Shown here one piece after another: positions 16,113 through 24,084 of a DNA stretch of 64,000 nt (position 1 is the stretch's first letter; every line of letters starts with the position of its first letter). The DNA comes from Blastococcus aggregatus (GTDB lineage: Bacteria > Actinomycetota > Actinomycetes > Mycobacteriales > Geodermatophilaceae): positions 620,001-684,000 of the forward strand of contig NZ_OBQI01000001.1 in assembly GCF_900221005.1 (NCBI RefSeq). The letters run 5' to 3'. The notes beneath the pieces are model-generated. The model was not told where the DNA came from and searched no databases. It saw nothing but the letters and a program-made list of their open reading frames with translations. The position numbers and the translations under genes were made by a program.

Positions 16113-17662
16113 CCGCCGCCCCCGACCGGCCCTCGCGGCTGGACGCCCGCGCGCTGCGCGACCTGGTGCTCGATCCGGGGTCGTGGCGGTCCTGGGACTC
16201 GCCGATCCCGCCCCGCGAGGTGAGCGAGGAGTACGCCCGCGACCTGGCCCGCGCCGCGGAGAGGACCCGGCAGGACGAGTCGATCATCACCGGCGAGGGG
16301 CTGCTCCGCGGGCGGCGCGTCGCCGTCGTCGCCGGGGAGTTCGGCTTCCTGGCGGGTTCGATCGGCGTGGCGGCCGCCGACCGGCTGATCGCCGCGGTCG
16401 AGCGGGCGACCGACGAGGGGCTGCCGCTGCTGGCCGCGCCGGTGTCCGGCGGCACCCGCATGCAGGAGGGCACCGTCGCCTTCCTCCAGATGATCGGCAT
16501 CACCGCGGCGATCGCCCGCCACAAGCAGGCCGGGCTCCCCTACCTGGTCTACCTGCGCAACCCCACCTTCGGCGGCGTGCTCGCGTCGTGGGGCTCGCTC
16601 GGGCACGTGACCATCGCCGAGCCCGCGGCCTCGATCGGCTTCCTCGGCCCGCGGGTGTTCGAGGCGCTGTACGGCGAGCCGTTCCCCGAGGGCGTGCAGA
16701 CCGCCGAGAACATGGCCGAGCACGGCCTCATCGACGCCGTCGTCCCCCACGACGAGATCGCCGAGGTGGCCGACCGGGCGCTGCGGGTGCTGGCCGCCCG
16801 GCAGACGTGGCACGTCGACGTCGCCTCGGCCGACCGGCCCACGGCCGAGGACGGGACCGACGCCGACGGGGCGGGCGGGTCCGATGACGGAGACGGGCGC
16901 TCGGCGTGGGACGTCGTGACCGCCTCCCGGCGCGAGGACCGCCCCGGCGTGCGACGGCTGCTGCGCACCGCGGCCACCGACGTCGTCGGGCTGTCCGGCA
17001 CCGGGGCCGGCGAGAAGGACCCCGGCCTGCTGCTGGCGCTGGCCCGGTTCGGCGGGGCGCCCTGCGTCGTGCTGGGCCAGGACCGGCGCGGCCAGTCGTT
17101 GGCGGCGCCGCTGGGCCCGGCCGCGCTGCGCGAGGCGCGGCGCGGCATGCACCTGGCCCAGGAGCTGCGGCTGCCGCTGGTGACGCTCATCGACACCCCG
17201 GGCGCGGCGCTGTCCCGCGAGGCCGAGGAGGGCGGGCTGGCCGGGGAGATCGCCCGGTGCCTGCAGGACCTGGTGATGCTGCAGGCACCGACGCTGGCGG
17301 TGCTGCTCGGTCAGGGCACCGGCGGGGGCGCGCTGGCGCTGGTGCCGGCCGACCGGGTGCTCGCCGCGGCCAACGGCTGGCTCGGGCCGCTGCCACCCGA
17401 GGGCGCCTCGGCGATCGTGCACCGCGACACCGACCACGCCGGCGAGATGGCCGCGGCGCAGGGCGTGCGGGCCACCGACCTGTGGCGGGCGGGGATCGTC
17501 GACCGCGTCGTCCCCGAGCGGCCCGACGCCGCCGACGAACCGACCGACTTCTGCCTGCGCCTGGGCCGGGTGCTGGGCGAGGAACTGGCCGGTCTGCTCG
17601 GCCGCGACGACACCGAGCGCTTCCGCACGCGACTGCACCGGTACCGCCACCTCGGCCGCTGA
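16109..17662 (+). CDS. Fused acetyl-CoA carboxylase carboxyltransferase (beta-alpha)
   Basis: A 517-residue single-chain carboxyltransferase that moves carboxyl from biotin to acetyl-CoA (fatty acid synthesis). The N-terminal half is AccD-like (ESIITGEGLLRGRRVAVVAGEFGFLAGSIG, then SGGTRMQEG and ASWGSLGHVTIAEPAASIGFLGPR). After a Gly/Asp-rich linker near residues 245-270 the C-terminal half is AccA-like (LPLVTLIDTPGA, GQGTGGGALAL). No zinc finger is visible at the N-terminus. GTG 16109 has GGAG eight bases upstream and overlaps the cyclo-ligase stop. The longer frame reaching back to 15764 is shadow inside the upstream gene. Confidence 0.9.
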   Translation: MTAAPDRPSRLDARALRDLVLDPGSWRSWDSPIPPREVSEEYARDLARAAERTRQDESIITGEGLLRGRRVAVVAGEFGFLAGSIGVAAADRLIAAVERATDEGLPLLAAPVSGGTRMQEGTVAFLQMIGITAAIARHKQAGLPYLVYLRNPTFGGVLASWGSLGHVTIAEPAASIGFLGPRVFEALYGEPFPEGVQTAENMAEHGLIDAVVPHDEIAEVADRALRVLAARQTWHVDVASADRPTAEDGTDADGAGGSDDGDGRSAWDVVTASRREDRPGVRRLLRTAATDVVGLSGTGAGEKDPGLLLALARFGGAPCVVLGQDRRGQSLAAPLGPAALREARRGMHLAQELRLPLVTLIDTPGAALSREAEEGGLAGEIARCLQDLVMLQAPTLAVLLGQGTGGGALALVPADRVLAAANGWLGPLPPEGASAIVHRDTDHAGEMAAAQGVRATDLWRAGIVDRVVPERPDAADEPTDFCLRLGRVLGEELAGLLGRDDTERFRTRLHRYRHLGR

Positions 17663-17676
17663 GGGCCGGGCCTCAG
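17659..17676. terminator. Convergent hairpin overlapping two stop codons
   Basis: CTGAGG (17659-17664) pairs with CCTCAG (17671-17676) around GCCGGG. It includes the stop codons of the carboxyltransferase gene and of the oppositely oriented MarR gene, which end 10 bases apart, and could end both transcripts. Confidence 0.5.
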
Positions 17677-18164
17677 GTCGGCTGGTCGCCCTCCTGCAGG
17701 CGCTGGCTGTGGTCGGGGTCCAGCCGGTCGAGGACCGCCTGGAGCGCGTCGCCGAGCACACGGGTCTGCTCCGCGGTCAGCGGCTCGAACAGCGCCTCGC
17801 GGACGGCGTCGACGTGACCGGGCGCCAGCGTCCGGACGACGTCCCAGCCCGCGTCGGTGAGGACGGCGAGGTTGCCGCGACCGTCCTCGCTGGCGCGTTC
17901 GCGGCGCACCCAGCCCCGGTCCTCGAGCCGGGTGACGGTGTGGGAGAGCCGGCTCTGCGACTGGTTGGACCGGCGCGCCAGGTCGCTCATCCGCCGGCTG
18001 CGGCCGGGCGCCTCGGAGAGCATCGCCAGCACCACGTAGGCGGCGTGGCTGAGGCCGGCGTCGCGCTGCAGCTGGGCGTCCAGCGCGCGGGGCAGCAGCT
18101 CGGAGACCGACAGCCAGGCGCGCCAGGTCCGCTGCTGGTCCTCGTCCAGCCACCGCTGCGCCAC
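17673..18164 (-). CDS. MarR family transcriptional regulator
   Basis: A 163-residue winged-helix regulator. The helix-turn-helix RMSDLARRSNQSQSRLSHTVTRLEDRGWVRRE (about 58-89) and the wing ASEDGRGNLAVLTDAGWDVV are standard for MarR proteins, which bind palindromic operators as dimers and respond to small ligands. It lies 25 bases after the chrA stop on the same strand, so it may be the last gene of the arsR-CDF-chrA-marR run. Ligand and targets are not evident. Confidence 0.92.
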   Translation of the reverse strand: MAQRWLDEDQQRTWRAWLSVSELLPRALDAQLQRDAGLSHAAYVVLAMLSEAPGRSRRMSDLARRSNQSQSRLSHTVTRLEDRGWVRRERASEDGRGNLAVLTDAGWDVVRTLAPGHVDAVREALFEPLTAEQTRVLGDALQAVLDRLDPDHSQRLQEGDQPT

Positions 18165-18189
18165 GGCGCGACCGTACTGCGCACCCGCG

Positions 18190-19587
18190 TCAGGCCAGCG
18201 GCAACCCGGCCAGGCCGGCGGCGAGGCCGAGCAGCGCGCAGACGCCGAGGGTGCGCAGCACCGACCACCTCAGCCGGAACAGCAGCACCGCCGCGACGAG
18301 GGCGATGGCCAGGGGCACGAGCCGCAGGGTGCCGAGGTCGGGCAGCTCGAGCGCCAGAGGCCCGTCGTCCAGGGCCACGGTCCGGTCGAACAGCGTGTGG
18401 ACGGCGAAGTAGACGCCGAGGTTGGCGATCACCCCGACGATCGCGGCGGTGATGCCGGTGAGCGCCGCCGACAGCGACCGGTTGCCGCGCAGCCGCTCCA
18501 TGTACGGGGCGCCGAGCAGCACGAACAGGAAGCTCGGCACGAACGTGACCCAGGTGACCAGCAGCGAGGCCAGCACCGCGGCCACCCAGGGGTCGAGGTC
18601 GCCGGGGTCGCGGTAGGCACCGAGGAACGCGACGAACTGGACCACCATGATCAGCGGACCGGGCGTGGTCTCGGCCAGCGCCAGCCCCCGGACCATCTCG
18701 CGCGGGGCCAGCCAGCCGTAGACCTCGACCGCCTGCTGCGCGACGTAGGCCAGCACCGCGTAGGCGCCGCCGAAGGTGACCACGGCCGCGCCGGAGAAGA
18801 AGAGCCCCTGCTCGGTGAAGACGCTCCCGCCCCCGGTCAGCAGCGCGACCGCCGTCAGGGGGACTCCCCAGACCAGCAGCCCGACGAGGAGCACCCGCAG
18901 GCTGCGACGGGCAGACGGCGCCTCGTGGTGCAGGACGTCGTCGGAGATCACCGGCGCCGGGCCGGCGTCCGGCCCGTCGGCGGCCGTCGGGCCCGGCAGC
19001 GCGGAGGGTCGCCAGCGTCCCAGGGCCCAGCCGGCGAGGCCGGCCACGCCGACGACGAGCGGGAAGGGCACCCCGAACACGGCGAGCGCGACGAAGGACG
19101 CGACCGCCAGCGCGACGAGCGCGCGGCTGTCGAGCGCCTTCTTCCCGACCCGGATCACGGCCTGCGCGACGATGGCGAGCACCGCCGCCGCGAGCCCCGT
19201 GAACACGGCGGTGACGCCGGTCGTGGTGCCGAACTGCACGTAGACGGCCGACAGTGCCAGGAGCGCGACGACGCCGGGGAGGACGAAGAGCCCGCCGGCG
19301 ACCAGTCCGCCGCGGGTGCCGTGCAGCAGCCAGCCGATGTAGGTGGCCAGTTGCTGGGCCTCGGGGCCCGGCAGCAGGGTGCAGTAGTTCAGCGCGTGCA
19401 GGAAACGGCGCTGCCCGATCCACCGCTTCTCCTCGACGAGCGCGCGCTGCATCACCGCGATCTGGCCGGCCGGGCCGCCGAAGGTCTGCAGCGAGATGAG
19501 GAACCAGGTGCGCACGGCTGCGCCGAACGGCACGCCGTCCCGCTGGTCCGCGGCCGGCGGGGGCGGGGTTGGCACGCCGAGATGCAA
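18190..19587 (-). CDS. chrA: Chromate efflux transporter ChrA (two-domain)
   Basis: CHR-family transporter that exports chromate. It is the long two-domain form, 465 residues from TTG 19587 (461 from GTG 19575). Each half begins with a related motif: FGGPAGQIAVMQRALVEEKRWI, with NYCTLLPGPEAQQLATYIGWLLHG, in the first half, and FGGAYAVLAYVAQQAV, with ALAETTPGPLIMVVQFVAFLGAY, in the second. About ten membrane segments are visible. A very long frame continues upstream through the CDF gene, but that part is shadow. It follows the CDF exporter by 23 bases. The start is uncertain because both candidates sit next to an inverted repeat. Confidence 0.9.
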   Translation of the reverse strand: MHLGVPTPPPPAADQRDGVPFGAAVRTWFLISLQTFGGPAGQIAVMQRALVEEKRWIGQRRFLHALNYCTLLPGPEAQQLATYIGWLLHGTRGGLVAGGLFVLPGVVALLALSAVYVQFGTTTGVTAVFTGLAAAVLAIVAQAVIRVGKKALDSRALVALAVASFVALAVFGVPFPLVVGVAGLAGWALGRWRPSALPGPTAADGPDAGPAPVISDDVLHHEAPSARRSLRVLLVGLLVWGVPLTAVALLTGGGSVFTEQGLFFSGAAVVTFGGAYAVLAYVAQQAVEVYGWLAPREMVRGLALAETTPGPLIMVVQFVAFLGAYRDPGDLDPWVAAVLASLLVTWVTFVPSFLFVLLGAPYMERLRGNRSLSAALTGITAAIVGVIANLGVYFAVHTLFDRTVALDDGPLALELPDLGTLRLVPLAIALVAAVLLFRLRWSVLRTLGVCALLGLAAGLAGLPLA

Positions 19588-19600
19588 CCACGGTGCATCT
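19580..19600. promoter_or_regulatory. Inverted repeat at the chrA start
   Basis: AGATGCA (19580-19586) and TGCATCT (19594-19600) are perfect 7-bp arms around a 7-base centre. The repeat covers the region between the GGAG ribosome site and the candidate TTG start of chrA. It could be an operator for an internal promoter or an RNA hairpin that limits translation. Confidence 0.4.
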
Positions 19601-19610
19601 CCACGTCCGA

Positions 19611-20621
19611 TCAGGAACGCACGACCTCGTGCCGGGTGGCCGGATAGGCGTGGACCACCACGGTGCGCAGCCGCGGGACGTCGTGGACGAGCCGGTGCTC
19701 CGCGTCGTGGGCCAGGTCGTGCGCCGCGGAGATGCTGAGGCCACCGTCGATGTCCAGGTCTGCCTCGGCGTGCAGTGCGTGGCCGATCCAGCGCATCCGG
19801 ACCGCACCGACCCCGACGACCCCCGGCGTGCCCGCGAGGGACCGCTCGGCGAGCTCCACCAGGTCGGGATCGACGGCGTCCATCAGGCGGCGCCAGACGT
19901 CCCGGACGGCGGTGCGGAGGACGAGCACGATCGCCACGGTGATGGCCAGCCCGACGATCGGGTCGGCCAGTGGGAAACCGGCCGCCACACCGGCGGCGCC
20001 GGCCAGCACGGCCAGGGACGTGAGCCCGTCGGTGCGGGCGTGCAGGCCGTCGGCGACCAGAGCCGCCGAGCCGATCTGCCGGCCGACGCGGATGCGGTAG
20101 ACCGCGACCAGCTCGTTGCCGAGGAAGCCGACGAACCCGGCCAGCGCCACCCAGCCCAGGTGCTGGACCGGAGCCGGGTCGATCAGGCGGCGGACCGCCT
20201 CGACACCGGCGACCACGGCCGAGAGCGCGATCATCGCGACGATGAAGAGCCCGGCGAGGTCCTCCGCCCGCCCGTAGCCGTAGGTGTAGCGGCGGTCGGC
20301 CGCGCGCCGGCCGACGACGAAGGCGATCCAGAGCGGGACCGCCGTGAGCGCGTCGGAGAAGTTGTGCACCGTGTCGGCGAGGAGGGCGACCGACCCGCTC
20401 ACCAGCACGACCAGCAACTGCAGGACGGCGGTGACGGCCAGCGCGACCAGGCTGATCTTCACCGCCCGGATGCCCTGCGCGGAGGACTCCAGGGCCGGGT
20501 CGACCGAGTCGGCCGCATCGTGGCTGTGCGGGTGGACCAGACCGGTGAGCCACCCCCGCAGTCCGTGCTCGTGCTCGTGCTCGTGCTGCTGCTGGTGGTC
20601 GTGGTCGTGGTCGTGGCTCAT
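19611..20621 (-). CDS. Cation diffusion facilitator (CzcD/ZitB-type metal exporter)
   Basis: CDF antiporter exporting a divalent metal such as Zn2+, Co2+ or Cd2+. The 336-residue protein starts with a histidine-rich metal-binding tail (MSHDHDHDHQQQHEHEHEHG) and has another His cluster (HPHSHD). Six membrane segments follow. The CDF site motif SVALLADTVHNFSDAL (about 77-92) and its partner AALVADGLHARTDGL lie in helices 2 and 5, and a cytoplasmic domain ends the protein. It starts one base after the arsR stop, so the two are one operon under ArsR control. Metal specificity cannot be read from sequence. Confidence 0.95.
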   Translation of the reverse strand: MSHDHDHDHQQQHEHEHEHGLRGWLTGLVHPHSHDAADSVDPALESSAQGIRAVKISLVALAVTAVLQLLVVLVSGSVALLADTVHNFSDALTAVPLWIAFVVGRRAADRRYTYGYGRAEDLAGLFIVAMIALSAVVAGVEAVRRLIDPAPVQHLGWVALAGFVGFLGNELVAVYRIRVGRQIGSAALVADGLHARTDGLTSLAVLAGAAGVAAGFPLADPIVGLAITVAIVLVLRTAVRDVWRRLMDAVDPDLVELAERSLAGTPGVVGVGAVRMRWIGHALHAEADLDIDGGLSISAAHDLAHDAEHRLVHDVPRLRTVVVHAYPATRHEVVRS

Positions 20622-20622
20622 G

Positions 20623-21012
20623 TCAGGCCCGCTCCTCGTTCCCGTGCAGGCGGACGAGTTCGGCGTCGGCCAGGTGGTGCCCCGGCACCCCGGGCCCGGA
20701 GTGCTCGGCGTTGTGGACCGCGTCGGTGACCAGCTGGGCGACGTGCTGGTTCTCCAGCCGGTAGAACACCGTGGTCCCCTCGCGACGGGTGGCGACGAGG
20801 CGGGAGATGCGCAGCTTGGCCAGGTGCTGGGAGACGGCCGCCGGCAGCTTGCCGACCTCGGCGGCCAGCTCGTTCACCGATGACTCCCGGCCGATGAGCG
20901 CCCACAGGATCCGGATCCGGGTGCCGTCGGCGAGCATGCGGAACACCTCGACGGCGAGATCGACCTGGTCGTCCGGCAGGGACCGGCGACAAGCCTGGTT
21001 ATCTGCGCTCAT
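20623..21012 (-). CDS. ArsR/SmtB family metal-sensing repressor
   Basis: A 129-residue ArsR-type winged-helix repressor. The core is DLAVEVFRMLADGTRIRILWAL, then VNELAAEVGKLPAAVSQHLAKLRISRLVATRREGTTVFYRL (HTH and wing). The C-terminal helix HVAQLVTDAVHNAEHSG is followed by a His-containing tail GHHLADAELVRLHG that could bind metal, as in alpha5-type sensors. A GTG at 21027 would add five residues. ATG 21012 is preferred since CACTAT lies six bases upstream, which suggests a leaderless start. It heads the CDF-chrA operon. Confidence 0.93.
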   Translation of the reverse strand: MSADNQACRRSLPDDQVDLAVEVFRMLADGTRIRILWALIGRESSVNELAAEVGKLPAAVSQHLAKLRISRLVATRREGTTVFYRLENQHVAQLVTDAVHNAEHSGPGVPGHHLADAELVRLHGNEERA

Positions 21013-21021
21013 ACGCAGATA
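21000..21021. promoter_or_regulatory. ArsR operator overlapping the arsR start codon
   Basis: TATCTGCG (21000-21007) and CGCAGATA (21014-21021) are perfect 8-bp arms around CTCATA. The arsR ATG (21012-21010) lies in the centre and the candidate -10 box CACTAT (21024-21019) overlaps one arm. This is the geometry expected for autorepression of a leaderless arsR-CDF-chrA operon. Form and position match ArsR-family operators; binding is inferred. Confidence 0.7.
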
Positions 21022-21132
21022 GTGCACCGCGGTGCTCCCCCAGGGAAGACCGGTGCGTGGAGTGCGGGCCGAGCCGACCGGCTCCGGCGGGCCGGACCCG
21101 CCGGCCGGGAGGTGACGTTCGCCCGCAGTCGT

Positions 21133-21243
21133 TGTCGGCGAGCGTCACGTTTGCGCACCTGATGAGCTTCGCCGCAATCTCCGTGAGCGCCGGTCTGCGC
21201 CCGCGAGTGTGGAATTGCGGCTGCCCGTGCGTGAGATTGCGGC
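21133..21243. repeat. Left transposon end with five 19-bp transposase-site repeats
   Basis: Five related 19-bp units start at 21138, 21162, 21183, 21203 and 21225. The clear ones are GCGAGCGTCACGTTTGCGC, GTGAGCGCCGGTCTGCGCC and GCGAGTGTGGAATTGCGGC; the second (21162) is degenerate. The pattern is roughly GYGAGSGT, then four to five variable bases, then TTGCGS. Such arrays bind TnsB/TniA. Beyond it, 21244-21429 holds no gene; the only structure is an inverted repeat GTTATGG/CCATAAC (21265-21271, 21282-21288). Confidence 0.85.
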
Positions 21244-21264
21244 CGCGAGGAGCGGATGTGGCCG

Positions 21265-21288
21265 GTTATGGGGTGTCACGTCCATAAC
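21265..21288. repeat. Short inverted repeat inside the left transposon end
   Basis: GTTATGG (21265-21271) and CCATAAC (21282-21288) flank GGTGTCACGT. It lies between the end repeats and the first cargo gene, downstream of that gene's stop, so it could be a terminator or a protein-binding site. Confidence 0.35.
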
Positions 21289-21429
21289 ACCGTCCGGTTG
21301 CCCGGTGGTCGGCACAAGGTCGTGGCTCGAGGCAGTCAACGGCCCGTCCGCAGCGCCACGGGCGGCCGCTACGGCCTCCCACCCACCGCCGCACGGAGCG
21401 GCCTGGAGGTCGAGGCGTGCCCGGCTGCG

Positions 21430-21846
21430 CTACTGGAGCGGGCTGGTGGTGCCGCTGGTGGTGCCGTTCGGCGGGTAGCGCCTCAGCTTGCCGTGCTCGT
21501 CGAGGGCGACCGTGGTCACGCCGCGCGCGGCGAGGACCTCTCCGAAGCGGATGGTGCGGGCCGCTTCGGAGATAGACGCGTCCAGCGGGTCCGTCGCGAT
21601 GAGGTGGGCACGAGCAGCAGCGCGCAGGTACAGGTCCGGGGTGCCGGGTGCGATGTGGAGGTGGACCCTGCGCGTGGCTCCGTACCCGACGATGTCGATG
21701 ACCTGGGCGAACACCGGCTCTTCTTCGTTGCCGGTGATCACGATGGCTCCGGGAACGATGACGCTCGGATCGTGAGCCTCGTCGAGGAGCGTCCAGACGT
21801 AGCCGCGCTCGTCGCCCTGCTGCACATCACAGCGGATGTCCACCAT
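21430..21846 (-). CDS. Hypothetical protein, second gene of a toxin-antitoxin-like pair
   Basis: A 138-residue soluble protein. It starts VDIRCDVQQGDERGYVW, contains PGAIVITGNEEEPVFAQVIDIV and VHLHIAPGTPDLYLRAA, and ends in a Gly/Thr/Ser/Pro tail. Alternating hydrophobic residues suggest a small beta-barrel-like fold. I do not recognise a nuclease or other catalytic motif. Its ATG is two bases after the stop of a 77-residue helical protein, so they are co-transcribed. The small-helical-then-larger order resembles toxin-antitoxin pairs, but toxicity is only a guess. Confidence 0.6.
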   Translation of the reverse strand: MVDIRCDVQQGDERGYVWTLLDEAHDPSVIVPGAIVITGNEEEPVFAQVIDIVGYGATRRVHLHIAPGTPDLYLRAAARAHLIATDPLDASISEAARTIRFGEVLAARGVTTVALDEHGKLRRYPPNGTTSGTTSPLQ

Positions 21847-21848
21847 CG

Positions 21849-22082
21849 TCAGGACCTCCTGCCACGGTCAGCGCTCGACCGCTGGGGCGAGGCCGTGAGT
21901 TCGGCAGCGTGGCGGGCCTGCCTGTCGGCGGACACCCGCGCCCGCTTTGCGGCCGAATCCATCTCACTGGCGGTGATCTCCCCGTGCGCGGCTTCGTACT
22001 CAGCCAGGAACGCATCCAGCGCCGCGAGGCGCTCGCCTTCGGTTCGGTTCACGTCGGGCACGCTACGGCTGGACACGGACAT
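21849..22082 (-). CDS. Small helical, antitoxin-like protein
   Basis: A 77-residue, mostly helical and charged protein: MSVSSRSVPDVNRTEGERL leads into ALDAFLAEYEAAHGEITASEM and a basic helix KRARVSADRQARHAAEL. The pattern of a helix followed by an EAEHG-like segment and a basic tail is common in small antitoxins of actinobacteria. The frame is open further upstream to 22229, but that extension has poor codon use, so I start at ATG 22082. It precedes the 138-residue gene by two bases. Confidence 0.55.
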   Translation of the reverse strand: MSVSSRSVPDVNRTEGERLAALDAFLAEYEAAHGEITASEMDSAAKRARVSADRQARHAAELTASPQRSSADRGRRS

Positions 22083-22309
22083 CTCGAACGGCCGATGACG
22101 TCCCTGACCGCTATCAGCAACGGTTGGCCTCGGTGTCACAGAGGCGACTGCAGTGATGTGTTGTCGTTGCGACCGGGTGAGGCGTGGCCGGTGGATGACC
22201 GCAAGCCGCCCGCATCCGGTAAGGCTCAACTGGCCAGGGCGCTTCGACGGAGCTGACCACCAGCGTCGTCCTCGCTGCCGTGCCGTCGAGTGCGGCGCGT
22301 CGGCCGGCG

Positions 22310-23212
22310 TCAGTACCAGGCCAGAGCCGACGGGCTGGCGACCGAGCCGTCGAAGCTGAGCAGCTGGTCACCAGGGCGCTGGCCGATGACGCCTGCGTGC
22401 AGTCGCTGGCGGACAAGAGCCCGGCGCAGGGGTGCCGGGACGGAGATGGTGCGGTCGCGCAGGTGCAGCTCGGCGCCGTCGGTGGTCAGCTCGCGCACCC
22501 GCAGGCAGCGCAGGAAGCGCTCGTCGTTCAGGCCGACGGCGTGCAGGGCGGTGATGGCCGGCTGCACCGTGGCGCGGGTGTAGACGTCCTCGACGGCCCG
22601 GCGGTGCGCTCCGCTGAGGCCGGCGAGGACCTCCACGACGGTGCGCCGTGCGGTGTCGCTGCTGGTGCGGCCGCTGAGCACCGGCTTGCGCAGCCGGGCG
22701 GCGTTCTTGCTGGCAGGCGGCCTGGCCCACCACTGCCGAGAGGCCTCGGCGAGGGAGAGCCAAGGGTCGCAGTGCTCCCGCAGAAGGTCGGCGAGCTCCG
22801 GCGAGGGCGTCTCCCCGAGGACCAGCCACAGTTGGTGGTCGGCGACCGCGGCGATGGCGATGAGGTCCTCGACGCCGTCGACGCCAAGCCAGCCGGCGTC
22901 CATGACCACCAGCGTGTCGGTGGAGTCGGTGAGCAGGAACGGCACCAGCTGGGTCAGGTCCGCCGACTGTGTGCGGCGGATGACCGCCTGGGTCCCGACC
23001 CGCCCGAGGCCGTCGAGGATGTCGGCGGCCAGGTCGGCCAGTCGGGGCCGGCGGGCGCCGTAGCGGACCCGTACTGGCAGGTAGTTGGGGTGGTCGGCGA
23101 GCTTGGTGGTGAGGTCGCCGAAGGTCGACGGGTCGCGCTCGAGATCGGGGGCGACGACCACCACCGGCGGCTGATGGGCCGGGAGCGGGCCGGCCGGGTG
23201 CAGGTTGGTCAT
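22310..23212 (-). CDS. Unrecognised third protein of the transposition operon (protein C)
   Basis: A 300-residue protein starting at ATG 23212, two bases after the tniB stop. The N-terminal half (VVVVAPDLERDP, later TLVVMDAGWLGVDGVEDLI and LWLVLGETPSPELADLL) looks like an ATPase-type alpha/beta fold that lacks a Walker A loop; VVMDAG sits where a Walker B would be. The C-terminal part (RVRELTTDGAELHLRDRTISVPAPLRRALVRQ, then RPGDQLLSF and SPSALAWY) recalls the strand region of tyrosine recombinases but lacks their catalytic residues. It may be a target-selection or regulatory subunit. No TniQ motif is seen. The abrupt end may mean a C-terminal truncation. Confidence 0.75.
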   Translation of the reverse strand: MTNLHPAGPLPAHQPPVVVVAPDLERDPSTFGDLTTKLADHPNYLPVRVRYGARRPRLADLAADILDGLGRVGTQAVIRRTQSADLTQLVPFLLTDSTDTLVVMDAGWLGVDGVEDLIAIAAVADHQLWLVLGETPSPELADLLREHCDPWLSLAEASRQWWARPPASKNAARLRKPVLSGRTSSDTARRTVVEVLAGLSGAHRRAVEDVYTRATVQPAITALHAVGLNDERFLRCLRVRELTTDGAELHLRDRTISVPAPLRRALVRQRLHAGVIGQRPGDQLLSFDGSVASPSALAWY

Positions 23213-23214
23213 GG

Positions 23215-24075
23215 TTATGCAGCGAACGCCGGCGGGTCGTTGTCGATGGCCGTGATGGCTGCGATGAGGTCCTCGCGGGTGAACGGGCCGGCGCCCGGGT
23301 GCAGGTCGAGCAGCCACTCCAGCAGCAGCGTCCACTGCCGGAGCAGCCCGTGGGCGTGCACCCGGTTGGCCTCGATGAGCAGCCGCGCCGGCGTGGTGGC
23401 CAGCCGCGGGTGCAGCCCGGCCAGGGTGGGTAGCAGCTGCGAGCGGCGGGCGAGGTCGGCGGCCCGGCCCGCGGGGGCGGTCATCACCTGGTGAGGTGTG
23501 AGCAGCGGCTCGAGGCACTTGGTGAACCCCCGCCAGGTGTGCAGCATCGGCTCGCGGGCGATGTTGGCCCGCACGCCGGTGCCGAACAGAGCCACTGCGA
23601 ACTGGGCGCCGGGTGCCTCGAGCAGGGTGCGCAGGTTGCGCAGTACCTCCAGTGGCGCGTTCTGTGCCTCGTCGATGAACAGCAGCATCGGCTCCTCAGC
23701 CAGCAGCTCCCCTAGGGCGTTCTCGTGCTCGCGCTGGCTGAGGTTGCGCACCGGTCGGCCGGCGACCGCGCTGTGCGCCCGTTCCATGAACTGCCGGCCG
23801 TGCCCGGACCGGTTCGTCGGCACGGTGAACACGGCGGTGCGGATGGGGCTGGCTGCTGCCAGCACGGCCAGCGCGGTGGACTTCCCGCACCCGGGCTGTC
23901 CGTCGACGACGACCAGCCGCCGGTTGCGCAGCGCCACTGGCGCGCCGGCGAGCAGTTCGACCAGCTCGGGCGTGAAGACGATGTCGGCCCCGTCGGGCAG
24001 GAACTCTGTGGCGTGCGCGGGCAGGTCACCGCGGGTGGTCACCGGGTGGAACGGCGGCAGGTGCAGGCGGGGCAT
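23215..24075 (-). CDS. tniB: TniB/TnsC-type AAA+ ATPase of the transposon
   Basis: A 286-residue AAA+ ATPase. Walker A is GQPGCGKST (59-67) and Walker B is LLFIDEAQN (Asp135, Glu136); a sensor-like ALFGTG follows. In Tn7, Mu and Tn5053 such proteins (TnsC, MuB, TniB) form filaments on DNA and direct the transposase to a target. ATG 24075 is six bases after AGGAG, which itself overlaps the tniA stop codon, so translation is coupled. A GTG one codon upstream is possible. Confidence 0.9.
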   Translation of the reverse strand: MPRLHLPPFHPVTTRGDLPAHATEFLPDGADIVFTPELVELLAGAPVALRNRRLVVVDGQPGCGKSTALAVLAAASPIRTAVFTVPTNRSGHGRQFMERAHSAVAGRPVRNLSQREHENALGELLAEEPMLLFIDEAQNAPLEVLRNLRTLLEAPGAQFAVALFGTGVRANIAREPMLHTWRGFTKCLEPLLTPHQVMTAPAGRAADLARRSQLLPTLAGLHPRLATTPARLLIEANRVHAHGLLRQWTLLLEWLLDLHPGAGPFTREDLIAAITAIDNDPPAFAA

Positions 24076-24084
24076 CACGGTCTC

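Noticed and set aside
18190-20553. 787-residue frame joining chrA with the CDF region
   Set aside because: The N-terminal 320 residues are low-complexity shadow of the CDF gene; chrA coding starts near 19587.
20563-20615. Tandem CTCGTG/GTGGTC repeats as a possible microsatellite or CRISPR remnant
   Set aside because: They encode the His-rich metal-binding tail of the CDF exporter.
22114-22416. 100-residue minus-strand ORF after protein C
   Set aside because: Ser/Thr/Cys-rich sequence with atypical codon use that overlaps the end of protein C; no ribosome site.
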